Source: Costus lasius
Taxonomy: Eukaryota; Streptophyta; Magnoliopsida; Zingiberales; Costaceae
Reading direction: 5' to 3'
Length of the DNA stretch: 64,000 bases
Assembly: GCA_027563935.2 (NCBI GenBank)
Contig: CM050449.1
Location: 18,308,758-18,372,757, forward strand
Shown here: piece by piece, positions 42,190 through 54,777 of the stretch
Position numbering within the stretch: position 1 is the stretch's first letter
Layout of the letters: each line of letters opens with the position of its first letter
Position numbers and translations under genes: made by a program
The notes under the pieces: generated by a model
What the model was told of the DNA's origin: nothing
Database searches by the model: none
Seen by the model: the letters and a program-made list of their open reading frames with translations, nothing else

Positions 42190-42420
42190 ATTCTATTAAG
42201 AAATATTCATGAAAACCAAGAATACATCAAGAACCAGTATACGTATCTGGTCACGATGGTAAAAAGAGATCGAAAGATCTTTATTATTACAACAAAAACT
42301 CACAGCTGAGTTAAAAGAGATACTAGATAATCTCCATAGACAGTCAAAGGTTTTTGACTATCAAACCACAAAAACAGCCGCCCTTCTTGAAAAATTACAG
42401 AAAAATTCAGAAGAATGGTA
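42189..42420 (+). pseudogene. ORF1 C-terminal fragment, frameshifted
   Basis: The second half of ORF1 with one extra A in GTAAAAAGAG (about 42262). The first codons of ORF2 follow to 42475, where they join ORF6. Confidence 0.9.
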
Positions 42421-42473
42421 AATCCAAATTCACCTCAACACAGTGGAATGGCGAACCTAACGCCTAACATACC

Positions 42474-42944
42474 TGGCAACTAGCTCAGCACCTCAAAAGC
42501 TGAACGCTAAAAAGAAGGCCCCAGTGCCTCAAGGGCCCCAACCTATGGTTACTGAAGAAGTAACATATGCTCAACAAGTTAAAGACGGAGTTGAGAAAAC
42601 AACAATGTTTGTTTTTCGGGTCCCAAAACACTATACGGCATTAACAGGACATGACAGGACCATTCTGGATCTTTTATGGAAAGATCACCATAATCCTGGG
42701 TTCCTGACTGCTATGAACACACTAGCAGGACATCTGCAAGCCTTGCGATATATGAAGACCTTGCCACCACAAGTTCCTCAGACAAAGTTGGAGCCTCAAA
42801 CATTAGAGGCCTATATTGCTAAAGAATTCCGGATTAATACTCTGGAAAAAGACTTAGCCAGCATGCAACAGAAACTGGAAGCTCTTCAAAAAGAAAAACA
42901 AGAGCTAGAACAATCATTGGATCTTTTCAAGACTACCTGGACTA
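42474..42944 (+). pseudogene. ORF6 N-terminal fragment
   Basis: Starts inside codon 4, so the native ATGs are lost, and runs through the coiled coil to about codon 160. It fuses in frame-like fashion to the MP/CP overlap. Confidence 0.9.
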
Positions 42945-43576
42945 TCAGGCTTAGAAAAATTCTTAGAACAATGATACTCAAAGAAAATACTCTTGTAGTA
43001 TCAAAAGAGCTAAACTTTACATTTGAAGAAATGATATGTTTAGAAATATCCCTTATTAACAAAGGAAAATTACTTCCTACTCAAAAACTTGAGTATGATA
43101 CGGAAGGAAACATTCGAGTCTGGTATGGACCAAAAACAGACTTTACACAAGAAGAAGAAGATATAATAAATACCTTCTTAGAAATTACTCAAGAAGAAGA
43201 AAATACTACCTTCTTGGACACAAATACTATGGAAGAATCCATAGAAGAAATGGTCATAGATGACTTGGATTCTCAAAGTATCCAAAGTATCCCCAGAATT
43301 TAATGGATACAATAATGACTGGCCAAGAACAAGCTAGTAATGCTACTCCTGTTTATAACAATCCAGGACAAGCAGTAGCCTCAACAAGTACGGCTCAGCC
43401 AAGTACTTCACATATAAGGAGTTATCCTATTGGACAACCTCCTCGAGAATCGTATACACAGTATACACAGTATAATGAAGAAAGAGACGATAGATGGTCT
43501 AAGGGGAAAAGGCAACCTTTAGAGACCATAGATAAACGAAAGTTGCTAGATGAAGGAAGAATTCTAAATCTAGCAG
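42944..43576 (+). pseudogene. MP end and CP N-terminal half, frameshifted
   Basis: Last codons of MP, then CP from its native ATG (42971). A 1-bp deletion near 43290 (TATCCCC for TATTCCCC) breaks the frame. Ends at NLAA. Confidence 0.9.
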
Positions 43577-43835
43577 AGCCCTTACTTTACTGAAGGGGCA
43601 AGTGTCTTCTGTCTTTACTTTATTTGAAGAGTCAGTCTTAGCTGGCATCAATAATTGATGCCTTACTTCGTGAGTAAGTAACGCTCCTCTCGTATCTATA
43701 TAAGGAGCCTAAGTCTGTTGTAAGAAGGCATCAGTCTTTCGACTTCAGCAGCTAGCAGAGTGTCAAAGTTTTCTCCTTTCTGTAAGTTCTTATGCTTCCT
43801 ATTAAATAAATTAGTTAGCACCTCTACTTTTTAAG
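43577..43835 (+). promoter_or_regulatory. Promoter/R fragment
   Basis: Contains one GAAGGGGCAAG motif, the palindrome, TATATAA (43697-43703) and AATAAA, with two small changes near 43742 and 43757. It points into an RT fragment joined through TAAG (43832-43835). Confidence 0.85.
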
Positions 43836-43994
43836 ACGGAGTACATCTCCTCACAGATCCCCTGCTTTCATTGTGAATAAACACAGTGAACAAGTAAGAG
43901 GAAAATCCCGAATGGTTATTGACTATCGTCGCCTTAATGATAACTTAGAAGATGATAGTTATGACATTCCAGACAAAACAGAGTTAATAAACTC
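43832..43994 (+). pseudogene. RT fragment
   Basis: About 54 codons from RRSTSPHRSPAF to TELINS, upstream of the YIDD region. Confidence 0.88.
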
Positions 43995-44558
43995 GTTTAG
44001 AAATATCCCTTATTAACAAAGGAAAATTACTTCCTACTCAAAAACTTGAGTATGATACGGAAGGAAACATTCGAGTCTGGTATGGACCAAAAACAGACTT
44101 TACACAAGAAGAAGAAGATATAATAAATACCTTCTTAGAAATTACTCAAGAAGAAGAAAATACTACCTTCTTGGACACAAATACTATGGAAGAATCCATA
44201 GAAGAAATGGTCATAGATGACTTGGATTCTCAAAGTATCCAAAGTATTCCCCAGAATTTAATGGATACAATAATGACTGGCCAAGAACAAGCTAGTAATG
44301 CTACTCCTGTTTATAACAATCCAGGACAAGCAGTAGCCTCAACAAGTACGGCTCAGCCAAGTACTTCACATATAAGGAGTTATCCTATTGGACAACCTCC
44401 TCGAGAATCGTATACACAGTATACACAGTATAATGAAGAAAGAGACGATAGATGGTCTAAGGGGAAAAGGCAACCTTTAGAGACCATAGATAAACGAAAG
44501 TTGCTAGATGAAGGAAGAATTCTAAATCTAGCAGCCCATGATCCACAAACTTGGAGCA
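43995..44558 (+). pseudogene. CP N-terminal to core fragment
   Basis: CP from about codon 24 to HDPQTWS, without native start or zinc knuckle. Confidence 0.9.
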
Positions 44559-45127
44559 TATGTTGCTGAGCTGGGAACAGCTGTGGTGGAATTTTTGCCT
44601 GGGAAGTTGTCCACTGATTTTCTAATTCAGTAGTCCAGGTAGTCTTGAAAAGATCCAATGATTGTTCTAGCTCTTGTTTTTCTTTTTGAAGAGCTTCCAG
44701 TTTCTGTTGCATGCTGGCTAAGTCGCATGCTGGCTAAGTCTTTTTCCAGAGTATTAATCCGGAATTCTTTAGCAATATAGGCCTCTAATGTTTGAGGCTC
44801 CAACTTTGTCTGAGGAACTTGTGGTGGCAAGGTCTTCATATATCGCAAGGCTTGCAGATGTCCTGCTAGTGTGTTCATAGCAGTCAGGAACCCAGGATTA
44901 TGGTGATCTTTCCATAAAAGATCCAGAATGGTCCTGTCATGTCCTGTTAATGCCGTATAGTGTTTTGGGACCCGAAAAACAAACATTGTTGTTTTCTCAA
45001 CTCCGTCTTTAACTTGTTGAGCATATGTTACTTCTTCAGTAACCATAGGTTGGGGCCCTTGAGGCACTGGGGCCTTCTTTTTAGCGTTCAGCTTTTGAGG
45101 TGCTGAGCTAGTTGCCATATCCTGCAT
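44558..45127 (-). pseudogene. ORF6 N-terminal fragment with 16-bp duplication
   Basis: ORF6 codons 1 to about 185. A perfect 16-bp tandem duplication (44709-44740, GCATGCTGGCTAAGTC twice) breaks the frame in the coiled coil. Confidence 0.9.
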
Positions 45128-45197
45128 AAGAGGTGATTAGCTTTGAATATCCTTGTGGATTATTGTATAGCCCATAGGCTGGTATGAAGTCAAAGAC

Positions 45198-45971
45198 TTA
45201 TTCATGTGGCCTTTGTAAAAGGCGTGATAATATGTCTGAGATGACATTATTTTTTCCTTTGATATGCTCAAAGGTAATTCTATATGCATTGTTAATACAA
45301 TGGTCTGTGAATGATAACCATCTCTTTTGAGAAATGCGTTTCTCATTCTTTGTGTTGAAGAACTTTACGATTGCTTCACAATCAGTTCTTATTAATATTT
45401 CTTTTTTATTTAAAAGAAATAATCTAAAAGCATCTAAGCCGTAGCAAACAGCTAAGAGCTCTTGGTCAATGCTGCTTGTGACATTTTTCTCGCGAAATTT
45501 GCCAGAAGCATATCTACAAATAGTTTCTATCTCTGTAGAATATTTATGAGGCTTTCGGAGGAGGACTGCTCCCCATCCATACTCACTCCCATCTGTTTGA
45601 ACAATGAGATAATCACTGTCCAGTGGTAATTTAAGCAATGGTAATGTTTCTACTAATTGCCTAATTTTATCAATCTGTTTGTAGTCTTCTGTGTTGAATT
45701 TCTTAACACCAGTAAGACCTAATTTTGAGTAGAGAGGTCCACTCATTTTATGAAGATCCTTTAAAAAAGGTCTAGCATAATTAATTAAGCCTAAAAATTG
45801 TTGTAGGCTTTTTGTATCTGTTACTTCAAAAGTTTTTATTTTTGAAGCAATATGAGGTTGGAGCTTAATAACTCCATGCCCAATTTCGACTCCTAAGTAG
45901 TCAATATTTTTTCTATAGAACTGTGATTTTTGTCCGGAGACAATAATCCCATTAGTATAGAATTTTTGTAA
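45198..45971 (-). pseudogene. Pol C-terminal fragment
   Basis: End of RT (after YIDD) and a complete RNase H without the 4-bp deletion, to the native stop. It joins plus-strand MP through GTAA (45968-45971). Confidence 0.9.
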
Positions 45972-46249
45972 AAGGTCTAGCTCGTAAAAAGCTAGGAACA
46001 AAGGTTCTTATTGCAATTCTTGATAAACGATGGAAATCGGATGCAAGAAAGGCACTTATTGCCTGTATGGAAGTTGACATGACAGATAATAAGGGTATTT
46101 TCTATTGTGCTCCAGATTTTCTCATAAGTATAAAAGACTTAGGAGAATTGGAAATAGGTATCCAAACAAGAGGATACGAAGATTTTGCAGGAGATTCAAA
46201 TCTGCTTATTGGGTTAGGATTCCTAGGCAAATTAACGAACAATTCAAAT
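45968..46249 (+). pseudogene. MP central fragment
   Basis: About 94 codons from KGLARKKLG to KLTNNSN. It fuses in frame to ORF1 through AAT. Confidence 0.9.
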
Positions 46250-46597
46250 GCTCAGTTAAATACAATAATTGATTTCCAAATCTCTCAGGCAGAAAGCCTT
46301 AGAGAATTCAATCATATATGTACTGAGCTATGGAAGACAGTACATACTGAAATGTTAACAAAGAATATTCTATTAAGAAATATTCATGAAAACCAAGAAT
46401 ACATCAAGAACCAGTATACGTATCTGGTCACGATGGTAAAAGAGATCGAAAGATCTTTATTATTACAACAAAAACTCACAGCTGAGTTAAAAGAGATACT
46501 AGATAATCTCCATAGACAGTCAAAGGTTTTTGACTATCAAACCACAAAAACAGCCGCCCTTCTTGAAAAATTACAGAAAAATTCAGAAGAATGGTAA
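46247..46597 (+). pseudogene. ORF1 C-terminal fragment
   Basis: ORF1 from NAQLNTIID to its native stop; the first ORF2 codons follow to about 46610. An in-frame MP-ORF1 fusion is open from 46067. Confidence 0.9.
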
Positions 46598-46609
46598 ATC
46601 CAAATTCAC

Positions 46610-46985
46610 CACGAAGTAAGGCATCAATTATTGATGCCAGCTAAGACTGACTCTTCAAATAAAGTAAAGACAGAAGACACTTGCCCCTTCAGTAAAGTAA
46701 GGGCTAACATGACTCAAAAGTAAAGTAAGGGCTAACATGACTCAAAAGTAAAAGATTCTTGCCCCTTCAAGAAAGTAGGGGCTACAGACAAGAGGCATCT
46801 TGCCCCTTCACAAAAGCTACCCTTTCTGAAAAGGGTGGTGACGTGATTCTTGAGGAGAGAATCTGACCCTTCACGTGATCTGGGGACCACCTTAATCATC
46901 TTGAATGGCTTCAAGAATATAATCGTCAGCATCATCCATGGGTTGAGCTTGACGTCCATAATCCTTCCATTCTGTGATGAGAGCT
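46610..46985 (-). pseudogene. Upstream promoter part and ORF6 C-terminal fragment
   Basis: Inverted promoter from the palindrome to the G-box (46610-46891, no TATA), then the last about 31 codons of ORF6 (46892-46985). Confidence 0.88.
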
Positions 46986-48577
46986 GGTGTACTTGTGACT
47001 CGTCCCCTCTTCCTGAGGCAGGAGTTCTACCCGATGGTGATGAGGTCGATGACTGTACTTGTGACTCGTCCCCTCTTCCTGAGGCAGGAGTTCTACCCGA
47101 TGGTGATGAGGTCGATGACTTTATTACATATGAGGATTCTGATACTATAAGAATTCTCAAAAATCCTTTAAATAAATGGCATACAGAATTTGACGATTCT
47201 GTTCTTCCAGAACATTTAGAGAAAATCGAATCTGGAAATCCTGATGTGGATGACCTAATTAGACTTCTCGAAAAAGATAAAATCTTTGGATCAAATCCCC
47301 AACAACATTGGGAGAAAAACAAACTTGTTTGCACCCTGAAAATCAAAGACCCTGGTTTTCGGATCACAAACAAGAAAATTACAGCAACAAATGAGAACAT
47401 TGCTGAATTTAAAATGCATATTGAGGAACTCCTAAACCTCAATGTCATAAGACGGAGTACATCTCCTCACAGATCCCCTGCTTTCATTGTGAATAAACAC
47501 AGTGAACAAGTAAGAGGAAAATCCCGAATGGTTATTGACTATCGTCGCCTTAATGATAACTTAGAAGATGATAGTTATGACATTCCAGACAAAACAGAGT
47601 TAATAAACTCTATACAGGGAAGCATATGCTTCTCAAAATTCGACTGCAAATCTGGTTTTTGGCAAATCAGGATGGCAGAAGAATCAATACCATGGACAGC
47701 ATTCACCTGTCCCTTAGGAAGCTTTGAATGGCTAGTTATGCCATTTGGGCTAAAAACTGCACCTGCAGTATTCCAAAGAAAAATGGATGAGGTATTTAAA
47801 CCTTATCAAGACTTTGTTTGTGTGTATATAGATGATATTCTAGTACACAGTAAAACAGAGAAAGAACATACAAGTCATTTAAAGCTTGTATTACAAAAAT
47901 TCTATACTAATGGGATTATTGTCTCCGGACAAAAATCACAGTTCTATAGAAAAAATATTGACTACTTAGGAGTCGAAATTGGGCATGGAGTTATTAAGCT
48001 CCAACCTCATATTGCTTCAAAAATAAAAACTTTTGAAGTAACAGATACAAAAAGCCTACAACAATTTTTAGGCTTAATTAATTATGCTAGACCTTTTTTA
48101 AAGGATCTTCATAAAATGAGTGGACCTCTCTACTCAAAATTAGGTCTTACTGGTGTTAAGAAATTCAACACAGAAGACTACAAACAGATTGATAAAATTA
48201 GGCAATTAGTAGAAACATTACCATTGCTTAAATTACCACTGGACAGTGATTATCTCATTGTTCAAACAGATGGGAGTGAGTATGGATGGGGAGCAGTCCT
48301 CCTCCGAAAGCCTCATAAATATTCTACAGAGATAGAAACTATTTGTAGATATGCTTCTGGCAAATTTCGCGAGAAAAATGTCACAAGCAGCATTGACCAA
48401 GAGCTCTTAGCTGTTTGCTACGGCTTAGATGCTTTTAGATTATTTCTTTTAAATAAAAAAGAAATATTAATAAGAACTGATTGTGAAGCAATCGTAAAGT
48501 TCTTCAACACAAAGAATGAGAAACGCATTTCTCAAAAGAGATGGTTATCATTCACAGACCATTGTATTAACAATGCA
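46986..48577 (+). pseudogene. Pol fragment: linker, RT and most of RNase H
   Basis: Starts at the first 66-nt repeat and is open through YIDD and RNase H without the 4-bp deletion. Cut after FTDHCINNA. Cys finger, protease and C-terminus are missing. An antisense ORF6 start codon at 46850 happens to read in. Confidence 0.92.
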
Positions 48578-48639
48578 GCTCTTGTTTTTCTTTTTGAAGA
48601 GCTTCCAGTGCCTGGGAATTCGCTTGTATTTCCCAGTAT
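48577..48639 (-). pseudogene. ORF6 and ORF1 micro-fragments at array edge
   Basis: About 32 bp of ORF6 coiled coil (48577-48609) and about 30 bp of ORF1 (48609-48639), both inverted. After CCCAGTAT the viral match ends. Confidence 0.85.
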
Positions 48640-51600
48640 AATAAGGATTCTCTTTAGAAAAGACACTGTATTCTAGAGGAGAAAGAAAACTCCAAGGAAA
48701 AAAATTAAGGAAAAAGTAAAAGCAAAAAAAAGAAAATTCATGGTTTTAGTCATGAGGGAAAAAGAGAAATTTCTCCCTCCATTTTTCTTTCCCTGTAAGG
48801 AAATGAGGGAAAGCTTGTATTTCTTTAGTTCTCTGACTTTCTTTCCCGGATTCAAAACCTTAAGGTCCACTTACTTGGGTGGCAAGAAAGCTAGACAAGG
48901 GAAAGAAAAAGAGGGAATATAAAAGTTGAAATGTTTTCTTTCTTTTCTTACCTAAGAGGGAAGACAAGAATGATTTTTTTGTATTTTTTTAATATTTACT
49001 CAAAAAAATTGAGGATAAAAATATTTATGAGTTAAAATGACATTTTTACCATCATGTTATATATAAAACATACCCTTATAAAAGACATAAATTTATGTGG
49101 GATCCTAAGAAGATGCCAAATAATTTATCTCGGGTGCTCCAAATGGGATAGTCATTTTTAATAGTTGGATTGTTTAGACTAATAATGCATTTTGGTGATC
49201 TAGTTTATTTAAGCAATGTAGATCAGCACCATTGGGTAATCGAAAATTATCAAGTAGTATTATACCTATTGATCAGACAATATGACTTAGGATTAGGATC
49301 TGATCGGGTCTAACCAACCCTTCTAGGTTGAAAAAATTATGCTGTTTAAAGTTTAAATTAATCTAGTCATTTAACCCTATTGGGAGGTTTAGCTTGACCA
49401 GGTGCTCCTAACTGGGAGATAAGTAGTTGTTGATTGATTAGATAGTTTGTCTCGCGAAGGTAGTTTGACCTAATCAGACAAAGTGGTCTAACTTGACCAT
49501 GATGTTTTTTGGTTAGGTAGTTTAGACTAGGTCTGACCCAATTGTGTAGTTTGATGCGATCAAGTGTCTAGCTCATCGGGTATTTCAGTTGTTTTTGTGG
49601 TCTAACAAATTTGAGAATTCTAGCATGGTTAGTTTGTTTAGACCAATAATGTGACAGCAAATCAAAGGGGTGTTTGGACTAGTTGAAGGGTCTATATTGA
49701 ATTGAGTTGCAAAAAGAACGAAGGGACAGAAAAGGGCATCTGAATTAGTGTAGGTATAGCATGGATATTTTGCAATTAATAGAAGAGAAAATCAGAAAAT
49801 ATGTCTACACAAATTTCTATGTCTACTCAATTTTCTTTCATTCCACGTTGTCTACTTTTGTTTAGACAAAATCGAGAGAAATAAGAGAGTTGAGTTTCTT
49901 TTTAATTTTCTTTCATCTATCTCTTATACTAAGTTAAACGAAGGAGAAGAGTGATCCAATGCTTCTTTCTCATTCTCTCCTTTTTCTTTCTACATTTAGC
50001 TTCACCAAAAAAAATGACCCTTAGTGTACTTGTGATTAGAATTCAAAGATTAGGAATTACTACTAAAATTATAGAATTTAGAGACTCTCAATTAATGCAA
50101 AGTCCTAATTTGAATAGGACCTCCTATTACCTCTGTAGACTACAAATAAGAGGGCAATCTTAGGGTCTAGCCATTCTTGTTACTCATTGCTTACAGGAGG
50201 GTGAGATGTGAGATAAATGTTTGTGATGAAAGCAAATGATTGATTCTCATCATAAGGAATTAGAAATTTTCTCTAAGTTAGGCTCTTCTTAGTTCATACA
50301 TTTTCATGCTTTGATGCTCTACTCCAAACTATTCTTTCTTGATTGATTTATGTTTTATAATTTTATATTATGTGAACATCATTGTGAAATTGAATTAATT
50401 ATCGCATTTATCTTAACATTACATTGCCATGCATGATTCAAAAAATTATTGCTATAGTAGTTAGTACTTAGGAGTTATATGTACATATGTATGGATATAT
50501 ACACACACATACACCTACTTGTGAATGTATGTACGTACACTATTCTCTTCTTTTGATTATATTTTTATCTTTTCCGTATTTCATGATTCTCATATAATTA
50601 TTACATTCATTTTATTATAATATGTATTCATATTAATATACTACGATCACATGTTATGTGAACTTATGGCTAATCACCAATATTGGTTTATGACTATTCC
50701 TTAATGGGTTTAACACGTTACTAGATTTGATTGTCGTACTATTATGACGGAGATGCTACCCCTGCCGAATTGGGAGTTTGATTGCTGTTATATATTCATT
50801 ATGCTATAGTGAAATTTTATATGTCTGCATATTTTTACTTTTCTTTGCTTTTTATTACTCTTTATTTATATTTGTGGAACTTATTATACTTGCCTCTTGA
50901 GAATTCTATATAGCTTTTGCTAAATCCTAATTAAATACTTTGGTTTTCAATTTTGATCTATATCAATGACTGGTACATATATTATGGCACTACTTGGTTC
51001 CTCTCAAAAACTATATTATACATATATAATTATATACACATATATATGGTATTCTATATTACATATCAGAACAAGGTTTTCAGATTATCCTTGCAGACCA
51101 AGTCCTTAAACTATGTTCATCTTGTATTGAGCCTCAGGAGTCTTGTAAAAAGAAATTATCTATATGTAGTTCTTATAGTTATGATATGGAACTATTGGAA
51201 TAAGTTTTAGACATTTGGAGCTAGCTATAAATGAATTAGGAATTCTTTTTCCCTACATAAGGGGCTGAAAATATTATTATGGATTTACCATGCCATGCCA
51301 TACTGGTTTTAGAAATCTTAGATGAAATAAGACTTCCTCGGCAGCAATAATTTTCCCTCCAGTAATATAAATTTTTACTATATGTATAGCAAATGTATGT
51401 GATTGTGATACATCATTTTGATTCTTCGAAATTGTTTCCACAACCTTGTTAGCACATGGAATCTTGTGATCAAGACACAGGAACGGATTTGGTCTATGGG
51501 AAAGTTTAAGGTTAGGATACACATTTAAGTTTTAATAGCATTCCTTTTTAGTCTGATTAAGTAGGCTTCAAAAGTTTTGCTTGTGAATCTCTAGTTTCAC

Positions 51601-51892
51601 TTTTCAGACAATTAGTTTTTTTTATCATCATCATTTATATTTTTTTATGGTATAACAAATGGTTCATTCTTGCTGTTTATTTTATCTGCCTCCTTTTTTG
51701 GTCTAGTATTTGTCAAGGATATACTCAGCTAGAGAGTTTGTATGGTGGTACAATGGACACCTGTTTTGAAGAATACAAAAACAGCTACAGCTGTTCTTGG
51801 CTAGGTATATTACTTGAATTTACTATTAAGCTGATGGTTGTAACATAAACTTTAGTTTCTTAAAAGTTCAAGAAGGATTAATTTGCGAGGGT
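48640..51892. other. Non-viral AT-rich flank, no gene recognised
   Basis: No match to virus A or B was noticed. Contains a short TA/CA simple repeat near 50496-50520, a TA-rich stretch at 51010-51050 and homopolymers. Open frames are short (under about 85 codons) and none is recognised; one at 51277-51522 (minus) looks somewhat protein-like but has no known motif. Probably host intergenic or intronic DNA. Confidence 0.7.
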
Positions 51893-53192
51893 GGGAGGGA
51901 TAGGAGGGGAGGAAGAGGAGGCGAAGAGGGGGAGGCAAAGGAGATGGAGAGGATGGAGAGGGTGGAGTGGAGGAGGTAGAGGGGGCGAGGGTGGGAGGCG
52001 GGAGAGCGTTGGGGGGGATGGTGCAGGTGGCGGTGGCGGTGGCGGAGGTGAAGGAGGAGGGAGAGTGTAGAGTGGAGTGGAGGAGAGAGAGGTGGGAGAG
52101 GGTCGAGTGGAGGAGGGAGAGGGGCGAGGGTGGGGAGGGGGGAGAGGGTGGGGTGGGGGAGGTGAAGGGAGAGGGAGGGGTGGGGAGGAAGAAGAGGGTG
52201 GGGTGGAGGGGGGAAGGGAGAGGGAGGGGTGGGGTGGATTAGAGCGGGGGAGGAGGGAGAGGGAGGGGACGAGGGGGAAGAAGAGGAAGTGAAGGGGGGG
52301 GGGGGATGGAGAGGGTGGGGTGGAGTGGAGGAGGGAGAGGGGCGAGGGGGAGGCGGGAGATTGTGGGGAGGGGGAGGTGGGGTGGATTGGAGCAGGGGAG
52401 GAGGGAGTAGGAGGGAGGAGAGGAGAGGGTGGGAGGGGAGGCGAAGAGAGGGGGGTGGGGAGAGGGGCGAGGGTGGGAGGGGAGGCGGGAGAGCGTGGGG
52501 AGAGAGTAAGAGGGGGGGGGGGGGGTGGGGTGGAGGAGGGAGACGGGAGAGGGGCGAGGGTGGGAGGTGGGAGGGGTGGGGAGGCGGGAGATTGTGGGGA
52601 GGGGGAGGTGGGGTGGATTGGAGCAGGGGAGGAGGGAGAGGGAGGGGAAGAGTAGGAGGGAGGAGAGGAGGGGGAGGAAGAGGAGGCGAAGAGAGGGGGG
52701 TGGGGTGGGGTGGGGAGAGGGGCGAGGGTGGGAGGGGAGGCGGGAGAGCGTGGGGAGAGAGTAAGGGGGGGGGGTGGGGTGGGGTGGAGGAGGGAGACGG
52801 GAGAGGGTGGGGTGGGGAGGGAGAGGGGCGAGGGTGGGGGAGGGAGAGGGAGGGGGGAGGAGGGAGAGGGAGGGGAAGAGTTGGAGGGAGGGGAGGGGGA
52901 GGAGGAAGAGGAGGCGAAGAGGAGGAGGAGGGGAGGGAGTGGGGGGAGGGTGGGGTGGAGTGGAGGAGGGAGAGGGGCGAGGGGTGGGGAGGCGGGAGAG
53001 GGTGGGGGTGGGGGAGGTGGGGTGGATTAGAGCGGGGGAGGAGGGAGAGGGGGAGGAAGAGGAGGCGAAGAGGGAGGGGGGGGGGGTGAAGGAGGGAGAG
53101 GGGCGAGGGTGGGGAGGGAGTTGGGGGAGGTGGGGTGGATTGGAGCGGGGGAGGAGGGGGAGGAAGAGGAGGCAAAGAGGGGAGGGTGGGGT
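51893..53192. repeat. Polypurine G/A minisatellite
   Basis: About 1.3 kb almost entirely of G and A with scattered T, made of GGGAGAGGG, GAGGGTGGGG and GGTGGATTGGAGC modules. Larger blocks recur, for example the stretch around 52465-52509 near 52720-52767. Many G runs could form quadruplexes, and the purine asymmetry could form triplex DNA. It abuts virus B directly at 53193. Confidence 0.9.
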
Positions 53193-54610
53193 ACAAAGTA
53201 TCCCTCAGAACTTGATGGATACCATAATGACTGGCCAAGAAGCTAGCAATGCTCCTGTCTATAATAATCCAGGACAAGCTGTTGCTTCTACAAGTACAGC
53301 GTAACCTAGTACTTCTCACTTTAGAAGCTATCCTATAGGACAACCTCCAAGGGAATCCTACACACAATCTACTCAATATGAAGAACGAGAAGGTTATAGG
53401 ACTAGGGGAAGAAGACAACCCCTAGAAACAATAGATAAACGAAAGCTCCTAGATGAAGGAAGAATCCTTAATCTTGCAGCTCATGATCCACAAACCTGGA
53501 GTACCGTCCTTGACAATTGGGCTTCTATGGTTTCTATGGAAGTAACAAAACTTAGCGGAAATTTCACCGCAGAAGAAATGTACTCCTACTTAGAAAATTT
53601 CTTAGGAGAAACAGCAAGGGCAATATGGGAATCATATAAACTAAATTGCCCCACTGACTTTCAACAAGATATTTCATTAGGTGTAAATCCTTATAACTTT
53701 ACAAACCGAATAAAAATCATGATTTTAGGGTCTAACCCTAACATGGGCTTTAATGCTCAACAAAAAGAGGCTATAAGAAAGCTTGAAATTAATCCAGATT
53801 AAGAACTGGAAATATATTAAACCATTTTTACAAGATTTCTTATATTACGCTTGTAAGGCTGGCGGTTATCATGACCAAGCATTAGGAGAACGGTTATTCC
53901 TAAAATTACCAGCTCCGATAGGTCATGAAATACACCAAGCATGGAATAATGATCCTGAAAAGGCTCACCTTTCCTTAGCATTAAATAACATAACCACAAG
54001 AGTGCAATTTATCATAGATAAATTGGTCGAAAGATGCACCCGCTTAAAAGGCGATCACCATCTTAAAGGGGAATTTAGTTTTTGTAACGAAATTTATACA
54101 CCCCAAACGTATGATACTGAACAGAAAAGGTTTAAAAAGAAAACCTCTTCTAAAAAGGGAAAAGGTAAATCTTCTAAGAAATATTTTCTCAGAAAATCAT
54201 CTGCAAGAAAACCATATCTTGCAAAAGAAAAACATGTTAGAAAATATAATCCAAGACGAGATTATAAAAATAAACTTTCATGTTTTACATGTGGAAGTCA
54301 AAATCATTTAGCAAGAGATTGCACTAAACGGCAAAATCTCTATAGTAAACAATCAATTTTGGTTGATTGTGTACAAGAAGACTTACTTCATATAGATGAA
54401 TACATATCAGATACAGAGTCAATATACAGTATTGTCTCAATTCCTGATATTACATATACAAATGATTCAGATAGTGAATTAGATGAATTCACCTCTGATC
54501 TATTATCAAAATCAGACCAATTACAATCTCCCTATGGATCTGAATATTTAGCAGAACCAATGCTAAAACAACTAGATATGTTAAAACCATATCTTGACCA
54601 TTTGGAATGA
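53193..54610 (+). pseudogene. CP of virus B, broken
   Basis: CP from about residue 106 to the native stop. Two lesions are visible: a nonsense TAA where other B copies read CAA (53300-53302), and an extra T near 53787. Capsid core, basic tail and zinc knuckle CFTCGSQNHLARDC are present. The stop overlaps the Pol start in ATGA (54607-54610), so the split-cistron design is shared with virus A. Confidence 0.92.
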
Positions 54611-54777
54611 CGGAACAAATGCCGTACACAATCATGACTCCAAAAATAATGCCAAAACATGAGCATCAATGGAGTCCTAAACGGGGAAGTCAAGATCACC
54701 CTTGTGTGTATTGTTCCAAATACCCAAGTATGATACTTAGATTTCAATGCATCATATGCTCAATTGAAGCATGTAGA
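54607..54777 (+). pseudogene. Pol N-terminal fragment (virus B)
   Basis: First 56 or so codons with most of the CX2CX11CX2CX4CX2C finger; cut inside the last Cys pair and joined to ORF6. Confidence 0.9.

Larger units (their letters stand above)
1..48639. mobile_element. Endogenous pararetrovirus array, virus A
   Basis: Nearly every base matches another part of the same viral genome, in either orientation, cut into pieces of about 30 bp to 6 kb. The family call rests on a tRNA-Met type PBS, movement protein, zinc-knuckle coat protein, DTG protease, YIDD reverse transcriptase and RNase H, with no integrase seen. Lack of integrase and presence of a movement protein separate it from LTR retrotransposons. 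Copies differ by only a few bases, so the array is young or homogenised. Integration into a plant chromosome is inferred from the rearrangement and from the non-viral DNA that follows. Confidence 0.95.

Noticed and set aside
46850..46985. Additional Pol N-terminal domain
   Set aside because: It is antisense promoter and ORF6 sequence that happens to be open and in frame with the Pol linker.
1..48639. LTR retrotransposon (Metaviridae)
   Set aside because: RT and PBS would fit, but there is no integrase, no LTR pair, and there are MP, zinc-knuckle CP and overlapping cistrons of pararetrovirus type.
50496..50530. Functional element at the CA/TA repeat
   Set aside because: Simple microsatellite in AT-rich DNA with no other signal.
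51277..51522. 81-aa minus-strand frame in the host flank
   Set aside because: Composition looks plausible, but there is no recognised motif, no splice context and no second copy to compare.
51868..53418. 516-codon minus-strand open frame rich in Pro and Ser
   Set aside because: It exists only because the C/T-rich complement of the purine minisatellite rarely forms stop codons; composition is pure low-complexity.
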